DNA of 20,723 nt from CBFDCQ01 sp965603355 (GTDB lineage: Bacteria; Hydrogenedentota; CAZGCA01; CBFDCQ01), in the NCBI GenBank assembly GCA_965603355.1, contig CBFDCQ010000057.1, positions 1 to 20,723 on the forward strand. Reading direction: 5' to 3'. The notes under the pieces are model-generated. The model had not been told where the DNA came from. It did no database searches and saw nothing but the letters and a program-made list of their open reading frames with translations. Made by a program: the position numbers and the translations under genes. Within the stretch, counting starts at the first letter, position 1; each line of letters opens with the position of its first letter. Below are positions 15,558 through 20,723 of this stretch, one piece after another.

Positions 15558-16985
15558 TCATTTGACGTACCCTATCTTCCTGAGACGCGACAGATCCTCC
15601 TTAGGGATCCTGCCCTGAACCGAGCGCGCCCTCATGTGCGCCCGTACCCACCCCTCCAGTTGTGATCCCAGCTCATCGGCTTTCTCTGGAGCAGCGTCGT
15701 AAAGGTTCGTCGTCTCACGGGGATCGGACTCCAGATTGAACAACTCCTTCGTTCCCTCCTCTCTGCCCTCGATGTACTTCCATACGCCGGCACGTATCCC
15801 AAACTTCTCCCCCTTGACCCAGACATCTTGGCGATAACCCTCCTCGCAATGGCGTCTGTAAAGGTATATCGGTCGCTCCGGATCGAGCGCGGTCTCACCA
15901 GAAATGGACCCAGCAAGACTCCGCCCCTGGAACGAACCTCCCCCGGCCCCGATACCCACCAAGTCCAGAATCGTGGGGGCAAGATCGACGAGCCCGACCG
16001 GCGCACTTGTCACGCGGCCTTGTGGAACACGATTCGGCCAGCGAAACAGAAGCGGCACGCGCACCGCCTCCTCGTAAATGTCAACTCCGTGATTCATATG
16101 ACCATGATCCATCAGGCCTTCGCCGTGATCCGAGAAAACCACGACAAGTGTCTCGTCCTCAAGCCCGATCCACTCCAGTGACGACAGGAGGTTCCCGACC
16201 TCTTGATCTGTGAATGCGATCTCTCCGTCATACAGGCCGATGTTCTTCTCCAATGAATCTTCAGAAGCCTCACCCGGCGCAAACCGTCCGGCGAAGACTC
16301 CAGGCGGAGTATACGGATCATGTGGGTCAAAATAGTGTACGAACAAAAAGAACGGACGGTTCGGGTCGCGTCGCTCCTTCAGCCAACGTATTGCGCGGCT
16401 GGTCGCATAGTAAGCCCTTCGATCGAAAGCCTCCTCGACGTGATGGCCATCCCAGGCCTGCAACTTCACGGTCGACTCCGGGTGAGGAAAGCTGTCATCG
16501 TAATGCGTGAATCCCTGAGCGTAACCGAACTTGGAGTGAAGTACGAAGGAGCTAACTATGGAGCAGGTCTGATAACCTGTTCTCCTCAGTATCTCAGCGA
16601 GCGTTTCATGTTTTGCAGAGAGTATCAGCCCGTTCTTCACTACGCCGTGCGCGATGGGATACAGCGAGGTGAAGATCGTCGCGTGCGTGGGCCCAGTCGT
16701 GGATGTGGGCGCATAGGCCAGGTCGAAACTCGTGCCCTGCTTCGCGACTACAGCGAGGTTCGGCGTTGTCGCGCGCTCGTAACCGTACGTGGAACAGTGG
16801 TCTCTTCGCACGGTGTCGAGCGAGATCAGGAGGATGTTGGGTCGTTCATCCTTGCCTCTGCTCCGCTTGCCGCAGCCGCTGAGGCAAAGGTTGAGTGACA
16901 TACCAGACGCCAAGCCGCTATACAAACCATATTTCAGCAGCTCCCGGCGGGTCATGCCTCCATTCAAGTGTTGTCCACCTTCCAT
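15558..16985 (-). CDS. Sulfatase-like Tat lipoprotein 2 (alkaline-phosphatase superfamily)
   Basis: A paralogue of the other two sulfatase-like enzymes, 475 aa from ATG 16985. The signal is Tat-lipoprotein type: MTRRELLK (11-18), a hydrophobic region and LSGC with Cys38. Landmarks are SLDTVRRDH (D57), VHYFDPHDPYTPP, FSDHGEG (D286, H287) and MNHGVDIYEE (H299). The nucleophile position reads T-G-P-T-H-A (T97), again Thr, not Cys/Ser. The substrate-side C-terminal subdomain contains KELFNLESDPRETTNLYD, a stretch common in sulfatases, and the tail is LRKIGYVK. The frame stays open to a TTG at 17039; other possible starts are TTG 16964, with AAGGTGG upstream, and ATG 16955. It is downstream of sulfatase-like 3 on the same strand and probably co-transcribed. 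Confidence 0.87.
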   Translation of the reverse strand: MEGGQHLNGGMTRRELLKYGLYSGLASGMSLNLCLSGCGKRSRGKDERPNILLISLDTVRRDHCSTYGYERATTPNLAVVAKQGTSFDLAYAPTSTTGPTHATIFTSLYPIAHGVVKNGLILSAKHETLAEILRRTGYQTCSIVSSFVLHSKFGYAQGFTHYDDSFPHPESTVKLQAWDGHHVEEAFDRRAYYATSRAIRWLKERRDPNRPFFLFVHYFDPHDPYTPPGVFAGRFAPGEASEDSLEKNIGLYDGEIAFTDQEVGNLLSSLEWIGLEDETLVVVFSDHGEGLMDHGHMNHGVDIYEEAVRVPLLFRWPNRVPQGRVTSAPVGLVDLAPTILDLVGIGAGGGSFQGRSLAGSISGETALDPERPIYLYRRHCEEGYRQDVWVKGEKFGIRAGVWKYIEGREEGTKELFNLESDPRETTNLYDAAPEKADELGSQLEGWVRAHMRARSVQGRIPKEDLSRLRKIGYVK

Positions 16986-17017
16986 TTCTGAGATGCGGTC
17001 TGCCTCTATCCACATTG

Positions 17018-17043
17018 TCCGAGCAAGCCATCCGAGCAAGCCA
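17018..17043. repeat. 13-bp tandem duplication between two sulfatase-like genes
   Basis: TCCGAGCAAGCCA occurs twice in direct succession (17018-17030 and 17031-17043). It lies between the stop of sulfatase-like 3 and the chosen start of sulfatase-like 2. It extends the apparent open frame upstream to a TTG but is unlikely to be coding. Confidence 0.85.
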
Positions 17044-17060
17044 TAATAGTATAGTCTTTA

Positions 17061-18443
17061 CTACTTTGCGTATCCTAAGTCCTTCAACCCTTCGATAGCC
17101 TCCTCGTCGGTCTCAAATCCCGACGGGCCAAACAGAGGCTTGAGTTGGTCGAGCCATCGTCGAAGCTCGCCGGTGAGAGCGTCGATCTTCTCGCGTTCCT
17201 GCACCAAGTCGGATACCTCGGCGGGATCTTCAACCATGTTATACAGTTCAATACCTCGATTTGTTGAAAAGATAAGGTGCCATCCGTCTCTGATGATGGA
17301 GTAATCCGCTCCGGCAAGGAACGGCTTGGGCAGCTTATCGATTGTGCGACGTTCGGAGAATAAGGAACGGTTGGTCGCTTGTTCCCCCTTTAGAACAGGC
17401 AGAAGGGAACGGCCCGCCATAGTATCGACCGGATCAATCTCGAGGATGTCGAGGATGGTCGGCATGATATCGACAATGCTGACTGGGGCGGTGCGCACAA
17501 CCCCGTTTTCCTGCGAGGGCTCCTCCGGCATACGGATGATCAGCGGAATCTGGAGCTGGTGAGCATAAAGGAACTCTCCATGGGCGAAAGCATAACCGTA
17601 ACGCGTCAGGAGTTCGCCGAGCGATTCTCCGTGGTCGGAGAGCAGTACAACAATCGTGCGATCCTCAACTCCCATCTGTGCCAATTCGCGCAGAAGTGCT
17701 CCCACCGCCTCGTCAGCATACGCGATTTCCGCGTCGTAAGCTGCGATGGATTCTTGAACAATCTGCTCAGTAAACTGACTCGGATCGGGTACAAACTGCT
17801 TGGCGGGCGGCGCAGCGCTGTCTGGTGCTCCGAACTTGGTGCGGTACGGTTCGGGCGCATGATACGGCCAGTGGGGGTCATAAAGATGGAGGAAAAGGAA
17901 GAAAGGACGACCACCCTGCTTCTGCAACCAGGCTGTAGCTCGGGCAAGGGTTTCTTCGGCAAGTCGCACCCCCTCAACGTCCTCGTATGTTCTGAAGCCT
18001 TTGCTAATCCCGTGGCGAGCGTGCATGACGATAGCGCTGACAAACCCACCGGTGGCATAGCCCGACGACCGGAGAATTTCGGCGAGCGTTCTGACGTCGG
18101 CCGGGACTCTTTCGCCGTTGCGCCGCACGGACAGTTGCCGCGGGTAAAGTGAGGTGAACAGTGACGCGTGCGCCGGAAGGGTAGTTGGCATAGTTGTGTA
18201 AGCATTCTGGAACCGGTGGCCTTGACTCGCTAGCCGATCGATGTTGGGAGTAGTCTCCCGCTCGTAGCCGTAGCACGAAACGTGGTCGGCACGCAGAGTG
18301 TCGATTGAGATGATGACGACGTTGGGGCCTTCAGCACGTTGTTGTTTCCGCCCGCAGCCAGTGAGGAATACGGCAAGACACAGAACCACTGCCAGCGCGC
18401 CGCAAAACCACCATTTCAAAACACCTCGCCAAGTCATACGCAT
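17061..18443 (-). CDS. Sulfatase-like lipoprotein 3 (alkaline-phosphatase superfamily)
   Basis: The third paralogue, 460 aa from ATG 18443 (AGGG upstream, weak); a GTG at 18509 would extend it by 22 residues. The signal is a Sec-type lipoprotein peptide: a hydrophobic core ending FLTGC (Cys30), without the twin arginine of the other two. Landmarks are SIDTLRADH (D48), LHLYDPHWPY, LSDHGES (D270, H271) and AHGEFLYAHQ (H288). The nucleophile position is T-L-P-A-H-A (T88), so Thr again. The tail is LKDLGYAK. The gene is preceded by repeat copy A, which may carry its promoter. It is followed after roughly 75 bp by sulfatase-like 2. Its likely location is the periplasmic face of a membrane. Confidence 0.87.
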   Translation of the reverse strand: MRMTWRGVLKWWFCGALAVVLCLAVFLTGCGRKQQRAEGPNVVIISIDTLRADHVSCYGYERETTPNIDRLASQGHRFQNAYTTMPTTLPAHASLFTSLYPRQLSVRRNGERVPADVRTLAEILRSSGYATGGFVSAIVMHARHGISKGFRTYEDVEGVRLAEETLARATAWLQKQGGRPFFLFLHLYDPHWPYHAPEPYRTKFGAPDSAAPPAKQFVPDPSQFTEQIVQESIAAYDAEIAYADEAVGALLRELAQMGVEDRTIVVLLSDHGESLGELLTRYGYAFAHGEFLYAHQLQIPLIIRMPEEPSQENGVVRTAPVSIVDIMPTILDILEIDPVDTMAGRSLLPVLKGEQATNRSLFSERRTIDKLPKPFLAGADYSIIRDGWHLIFSTNRGIELYNMVEDPAEVSDLVQEREKIDALTGELRRWLDQLKPLFGPSGFETDEEAIEGLKDLGYAK

Positions 18444-18776
18444 ACACGTACCCTGTCCGCCCACAGGAAGCGGCCCTTTCCCACTATTGTGCGTTTGCTG
18501 TGCCACCACTCTATTCCCGAAAAATCTTGCCCAGGCCCAAGACCTCCATTACGACATCAGATGATATCATGACTCATGAGATTGACGCAATAGAGTTCTC
18601 GGAAGGAATCGAGCTAGCCGGATTACCTCGCCCGGTCTCCCCGACAGCCTCGCTGCGCCAGTTTCTTCTTGAACTGACGAATAGAAGTTCTTCCTGGCGT
18701 ACACTACTAGAAAAGAATACAAGACACGCTGCTTTTCACTGTCCGAGTTGATGCGATAGTCAGGCAATCATTGCTC
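18444..18776. other. Non-coding gap between sulfotransferase and sulfatase-like 3
   Basis: About 330 bp between two minus-strand genes. It contains an imperfect inverted repeat at 18656-18699 (outer CGCCAG/CTGGCG, inner GAACT/AGTTC with a 10-base loop) that may end or process the sulfotransferase transcript. Repeat copy A lies nearer the sulfatase gene. A 66-codon minus-strand frame here looks unrelated to any protein I know and is not called. Confidence 0.7.
18513..18590. repeat. Imperfect direct repeat, copy A
   Basis: This copy resembles 19809-19896. The best core is 18543-18570 against 19845-19872: 28 bp with four mismatches, ending ATCAGATGATATCAT here and ATCAGCTGATATCAT there. Similarity extends left through CCAGGCCC and right through GATTGA...CAA with small gaps. 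On the minus strand TTGCGT (18585-18590), an 18-bp spacer and TATCAT (18561-18566) could be a weak promoter for sulfatase-like 3. Confidence 0.7.
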
Positions 18777-19508
18777 TTACAAATAACTGCAGTACCTCAG
18801 ATCATCGCTTATTCTCTTAATGAATTCCTCAGGCAGATCGATAGAAGATTTTGTTTGCGATATATCCAATTTATTATGCCGATACTCAGGCAACTTCTTT
18901 GTGTTGGCAGATCCCTTCAACATTTCTTCTTGATAAGGAACGGCCAGAAAATCACAGATTTGGGTTAAGGTTGTTTGTGGATGACACAATATATCCTCGA
19001 ATCGAACGCAGATATTGTTTGAATGATGTGTCTTGAAGAATCTGTAACACTTCACTGAGAATTGCCAACGCTTACACGCTTCTTCAATAGGTTGCCCCGT
19101 TCTTTGTACTTTTGAGTTTATGCATGTTCTGCCATCCCTCAAAACGAATATAATCGCCTTACCTTTTAGATATTTGTTGAAGAACATATGCAGCACGTCT
19201 ATCTTTGATTCCGGGTTAGCCAGGTTGTGGTCTTCTAAGCCAAATACCTGCTCTGTTGTAATCTTGTTACCCCAAAGTACGCCAGGGTACCGATTTGCCT
19301 CTTGTCTGCAATCAGATACAAAGGCTCTCGCTCGTTTGTGAAATAATCCGGAACCCTGATAAGGCAATTCCTTCCCCATCAAATACGCAACTGAGTAAAG
19401 TTCAAAGCCGACTTCTAATCCTGAATGATAGTCAAGTAACCCCGCAAGTAAGCTCGTTCCGCCTCGTCCAGCACCAACAATAAGAAACTTGAAATTATCT
19501 CTTAACAT
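18777..19508 (-). CDS. PAPS-dependent sulfotransferase-family protein
   Basis: A 243-aa P-loop sulfotransferase, which would move a sulfuryl group from PAPS onto a sugar, lipid or other hydroxyl. The 5'-phosphosulfate loop is VGAGRGGTSLLAGLLDYH (11-28). The 3'-phosphate motif is FVLRDGRTCINSKVQR (about 120-135). CVRFEDILCHP and DFLAVPY later in the chain are also typical of the family. There is no signal peptide, so it acts in the cytoplasm. ATG 19508 has GAGGA about ten bases upstream. It is clearly AT-rich: hand counts give 19/60 G+C at 18841-18900 and 20/60 at 19141-19200, against 34/60 at 17701-17760 in the neighbouring gene. This and the flanking repeats suggest recent acquisition. Its acceptor could be the glycan made by the nearby glycosyltransferases (inference). 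Confidence 0.88.
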   Translation of the reverse strand: MLRDNFKFLIVGAGRGGTSLLAGLLDYHSGLEVGFELYSVAYLMGKELPYQGSGLFHKRARAFVSDCRQEANRYPGVLWGNKITTEQVFGLEDHNLANPESKIDVLHMFFNKYLKGKAIIFVLRDGRTCINSKVQRTGQPIEEACKRWQFSVKCYRFFKTHHSNNICVRFEDILCHPQTTLTQICDFLAVPYQEEMLKGSANTKKLPEYRHNKLDISQTKSSIDLPEEFIKRISDDLRYCSYL

Positions 19509-19808
19509 TTACTTCATTTCCTCGCACATGCCCAACTACGTCTTATATAGTCCCCATATAATAAACGGACATTTCGGGATTTCCCCTTTAACTCGCTCGC
19601 GAGACCGCCGCAGGCAGATTTCTAGTTAATATAGACGCAGCGGCAGCGGTTGTCAATCCCCGATTTGTCGTTGCACCGACTCGGTAAGTCCAAAGAGGGC
19701 TTCTGAGAGGGAGTTTTGACCGCGCCGCGTGATACCTGCACAGGAATCATGTCCGTTCACAGTAAGTTGACTTTCTCCGCTACTGTACGCATGTTGCGCC
19801 GCCGATTT

Positions 19809-19896
19809 ACTCCCCAGAACGTCCTGTCCAGGCCCCAGAGGCGGCCCCCATTCCGAAATCAGCTGATATCATATTACACTGACGTGATTGATTCAA
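19809..19896. repeat. Imperfect direct repeat, copy B
   Basis: Partner of the copy at 18513-18590, in the same orientation about 1.3 kb away, so the two bracket the sulfotransferase. Copy B has a 5-base insertion (GGCGG) after CCAGGCCCCAGA and four more bases between the TGATATCAT palindrome and the GATTGA block. It contains the overlapping palindromes ATCAGCTGAT and TGATATCA. Confidence 0.7.
19868..19896 (-). promoter_or_regulatory. Candidate promoter reading toward the sulfotransferase
   Basis: On the minus strand TTGAAT (19891-19896), a 17-bp spacer and TATGAT (19868-19873) form a good sigma70-type promoter inside repeat copy B. It would leave an untranslated leader of about 350 bases before the sulfotransferase ATG. 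Confidence 0.5.
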
Positions 19897-19973
19897 CACT
19901 CATTTCCGCGCGCGTCGCACGCATCGCCTCTACAAACGCCGAGTTTCGTGCATAATAGGAATGATGAATGGAA

Positions 19974-20040
19974 GGCCAAGCTTCACCTGCCGCACTGACG
20001 CGCAGCGGAATTGCGGTCAGGCGCACCGTTTTGTTAGGCC
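19974..20040 (+). repeat. attC-like integron recombination site
   Basis: A 67-bp element that begins GGCCAAGC and ends GTTAGGCC. Its middle folds into a 14-bp stem: TG, CGC, CTGAC and CGCA on the left arm pair with TGCG, GTCAG, GCG and CA on the right arm, around a 7-base loop. Three single bases (19990, 19994, 20000) are left unpaired, all on the left arm, like the extrahelical bases of attC sites. The right core GTTAGGC (20033-20039) fits the GTTRRRY consensus exactly. The left core is degenerate (AAG instead of AAC) but still pairs with the right one except for one mismatch. Length and orientation fit a site preceding the Xre cassette. No integrase gene is in view. Confidence 0.7.
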
Positions 20041-20089
20041 AAACGGAGAAACTCCCTGACGCTGTGCCACCCAAATGTGCCTGGTTCTC

Positions 20090-20139
20090 TTGACATTTTG
20101 CCTTTTATACTTGACATTATGGCAAGTTTATGTTACAAT
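20090..20139 (+). promoter_or_regulatory. Strong promoter with 21-bp-spaced direct repeats
   Basis: TTGACA (20111-20116), a 17-bp spacer and TACAAT (20134-20139) give a near-consensus promoter for the Xre/membrane-protein pair. TTGACATT also occurs exactly 21 bp upstream (20090), so CTTGACATT-x-TG is repeated two helical turns apart, with the second copy as the -35 box. Confidence 0.8.
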
Positions 20140-20154
20140 ACCTCCAAAGGAGGT
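20140..20154 (+). promoter_or_regulatory. Inverted repeat covering a perfect ribosome-binding site
   Basis: ACCTCC-AAA-GGAGGT is a perfect 6+6 inverted repeat immediately after the -10 box. Its right arm is the Shine-Dalgarno (AAAGGAGGTGA) of the Xre gene. It could be an operator at the transcription start or an RNA hairpin hiding the ribosome-binding site. Confidence 0.65.
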
Positions 20155-20160
20155 GACCTG

Positions 20161-20379
20161 ATGGCGACCCAGACACTTGGCAACCGTTTGAAAGTCGCGC
20201 GCGCAGAGCGCGAGCTCTCGCAAGAGCAACTTGCCGGCCTCGTGGGCGTGACGCGTCAAACCATAAGTGCCGTCGAGACGGGGCGATATTGCCCGTCAGC
20301 CCTGCTGGCCTTTCTCCTTGCCAGACAACTGGAGAAACGGGTGGATGAACTGTTCTTCCTGAAAGGAGAAACACCATGA
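20161..20379 (+). CDS. Small Xre-family helix-turn-helix regulator
   Basis: A 72-aa protein that is almost entirely one HTH_3 domain: NRLKVARAERELSQEQLAGL continuing VGVTRQTISAVETGRYCPS, with recognition helix TRQTISAVE (31-39). The C-terminal RQLEKRVDELFFL resembles the end of short YgzD-like regulators. It probably dimerises and represses its own promoter, where a symmetric element lies next to the -10 box. ATG 20161 has an ideal ribosome-binding site; the frame is open further upstream, but that part overlaps the promoter. Its TGA overlaps the ATG of the next gene (ATGA), so the two are translationally coupled. It lies just inside what looks like an integron cassette. Confidence 0.9.
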   Translation: MATQTLGNRLKVARAERELSQEQLAGLVGVTRQTISAVETGRYCPSALLAFLLARQLEKRVDELFFLKGETP

Positions 20380-20684
20380 GTACTACTCCCCCGGTGGAAA
20401 GCGATGAGCGGACGGTGGCTGTCGAAAACGCCAGCTACCGATGGGGCTGGTTCTTGCTCTATCTCGGAGTCCTGTGTGATGCGTGCTACCGGATTTACGT
20501 TCGTCAGGAGATCCCTATTGATTTGCTGGTCTTGGCCCTTGGGAGTGCAGCGTTCTGTACGCTATACCAAGTCCGCCAGAAGGCGCTGACACACGCCCGG
20601 TATAAGAAGATGTTGCGAATCGGTCTTGTTTTCGGTGTCCTCGGAGCCATTTGGGCGTTAATCCTGTGCTGGTACCGCAGCTAG
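20376..20684 (+). CDS. Small three-helix membrane protein paired with Xre regulator
   Basis: A 102-aa protein of unknown function. After about 20 polar residues there are three hydrophobic segments: WGWFLLYLGVLCDACY (about 24-39), IDLLVLALGSAAFCTLYQV (about 48-66) and MLRIGLVFGVLGAIWALILC (about 79-98). A basic loop (RQKALTHARYKK) lies before the third. The start overlaps the end of the Xre gene by 4 bp, and AAAGGAG lies inside that gene. Pairs of a short Xre regulator and a small membrane protein are frequent on mobile DNA and in Firmicutes, usually unstudied. A toxin-like or stress-sensing role cannot be decided from the sequence. Confidence 0.85.
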   Translation: MSTTPPVESDERTVAVENASYRWGWFLLYLGVLCDACYRIYVRQEIPIDLLVLALGSAAFCTLYQVRQKALTHARYKKMLRIGLVFGVLGAIWALILCWYRS

Positions 20685-20699
20685 AGCACCGCTCTGAAT

Positions 20700-20723
20700 G
20701 GCCTAACATCCCTGTTGAGCAGA
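20700..20723 (+). repeat. Probable start of the next attC site (cut by window end)
   Basis: GGCCTAAC (20700-20707) is the exact reverse complement of the GTTAGGCC that ends the attC-like site at 19974-20040. It fits the RYYYAAC left core of attC and lies 15 bases after the membrane-protein stop, the normal position and orientation for a cassette's own attC. The rest lies outside the window. Confidence 0.55.

Larger units (their letters stand above)
19509..19973. other. Non-coding region upstream of the sulfotransferase
   Basis: About 465 bp with no gene I can support. It holds an AT-rich segment next to the sulfotransferase start (TATATAAG on the minus strand near 19540), then a GC-rich stretch with CAGCGGCAGCGG, repeat copy B and a minus-strand promoter candidate. 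A 79-codon plus-strand frame at 19716-19955 has no recognisable domain or ribosome-binding site and is not called. Confidence 0.7.

Noticed and set aside
18567..18767. 66-codon minus-strand open frame between sulfotransferase and sulfatase-like 3
   Set aside because: It spans the inverted repeat and repeat A, has no family resemblance and no good ribosome-binding site.
19716..19955. 79-codon plus-strand open frame upstream of the attC-like site
   Set aside because: No ribosome-binding site, no domain, and it runs through the repeat B sequence whose other copy is non-coding.
19874..20074. 66-codon minus-strand open frame across the attC-like site (contains RLTAIPLR)
   Set aside because: Its central part is simply the translated attC-like hairpin; such spurious frames recur wherever this kind of site occurs.
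1..20723. CRISPR arrays, insertion sequences, prophage, tRNA or rRNA genes
   Set aside because: I read both strands for regularly spaced repeats, transposase or integrase motifs and tRNA-like cloverleaf ends and found none I could support.

Overview
The window is a GC-rich bacterial chromosomal segment with no rRNA, tRNA, CRISPR array, transposase or phage gene that I can see. The organism is probably an uncultured Gram-negative bacterium. The evidence is Tat- and Sec-type lipoprotein signals on several sulfatase-like enzymes, a PurS-PurL fusion with separate PurQ, and short GTAGGGGCG-type palindromic repeats. I cannot name a phylum from this; planctomycete-like or other sulfatase-rich candidate lineages are guesses.

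Bases 1-10169 form one leftward (minus-strand) gene run. In transcription order it is purL (fused PurS domain), purQ, a TIGR02757/DUF2400-type protein, purH, purD, purE, a small CxxC-CxxC protein of unknown function, a DUF456 membrane protein and the 5' part of recG, which runs off the left edge. Spacing is tight: purD/purE overlap by 8 bp, and recG starts on the base after the DUF456 stop. This is most simply a purine-biosynthesis operon with passengers. A pair of REP-like hairpin repeats (about 1605-1664) lies between the CxxC gene and DUF456 and supplies the stop codon of the former.

Bases 10170-10459 are a divergent intergenic region. It holds a near-consensus sigma70-type promoter (TTGCAA-N17-TATAAT) for the rightward genes, with an inverted repeat over its -35 box. 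Rightward from there are a FabH-like ketoacyl-ACP synthase III, a Tat-lipoprotein sulfatase-like enzyme, a GT-C membrane glycosyltransferase and a GT2 glycosyltransferase. Converging on them from the right (minus strand) are two more lipoprotein sulfatase-like enzymes and a markedly AT-rich sulfotransferase. All three sulfatase-like proteins have Thr where classical sulfatases carry the formylglycine Cys/Ser. The group looks like a surface glycan or glycolipid assembly and modification locus; this is inference from gene content.

The sulfotransferase is bracketed by two imperfect direct repeats (about 18513-18590 and 19809-19896). These look like duplicated upstream/promoter regions of sulfatase 3 and the sulfotransferase.

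Bases 19974-20723 look like integron cassette territory. A 67-bp attC-like hairpin with single unpaired bases on one arm ends in GTTAGGC. After it come a strong promoter, a 72-aa Xre-type repressor and an overlapping three-helix membrane protein, and then a GGCCTAAC core at the right edge that would start the next attC. The Xre/membrane-protein pair sits under a symmetric element that also covers its perfect ribosome-binding site, and is the most compact candidate for a little-studied system here.
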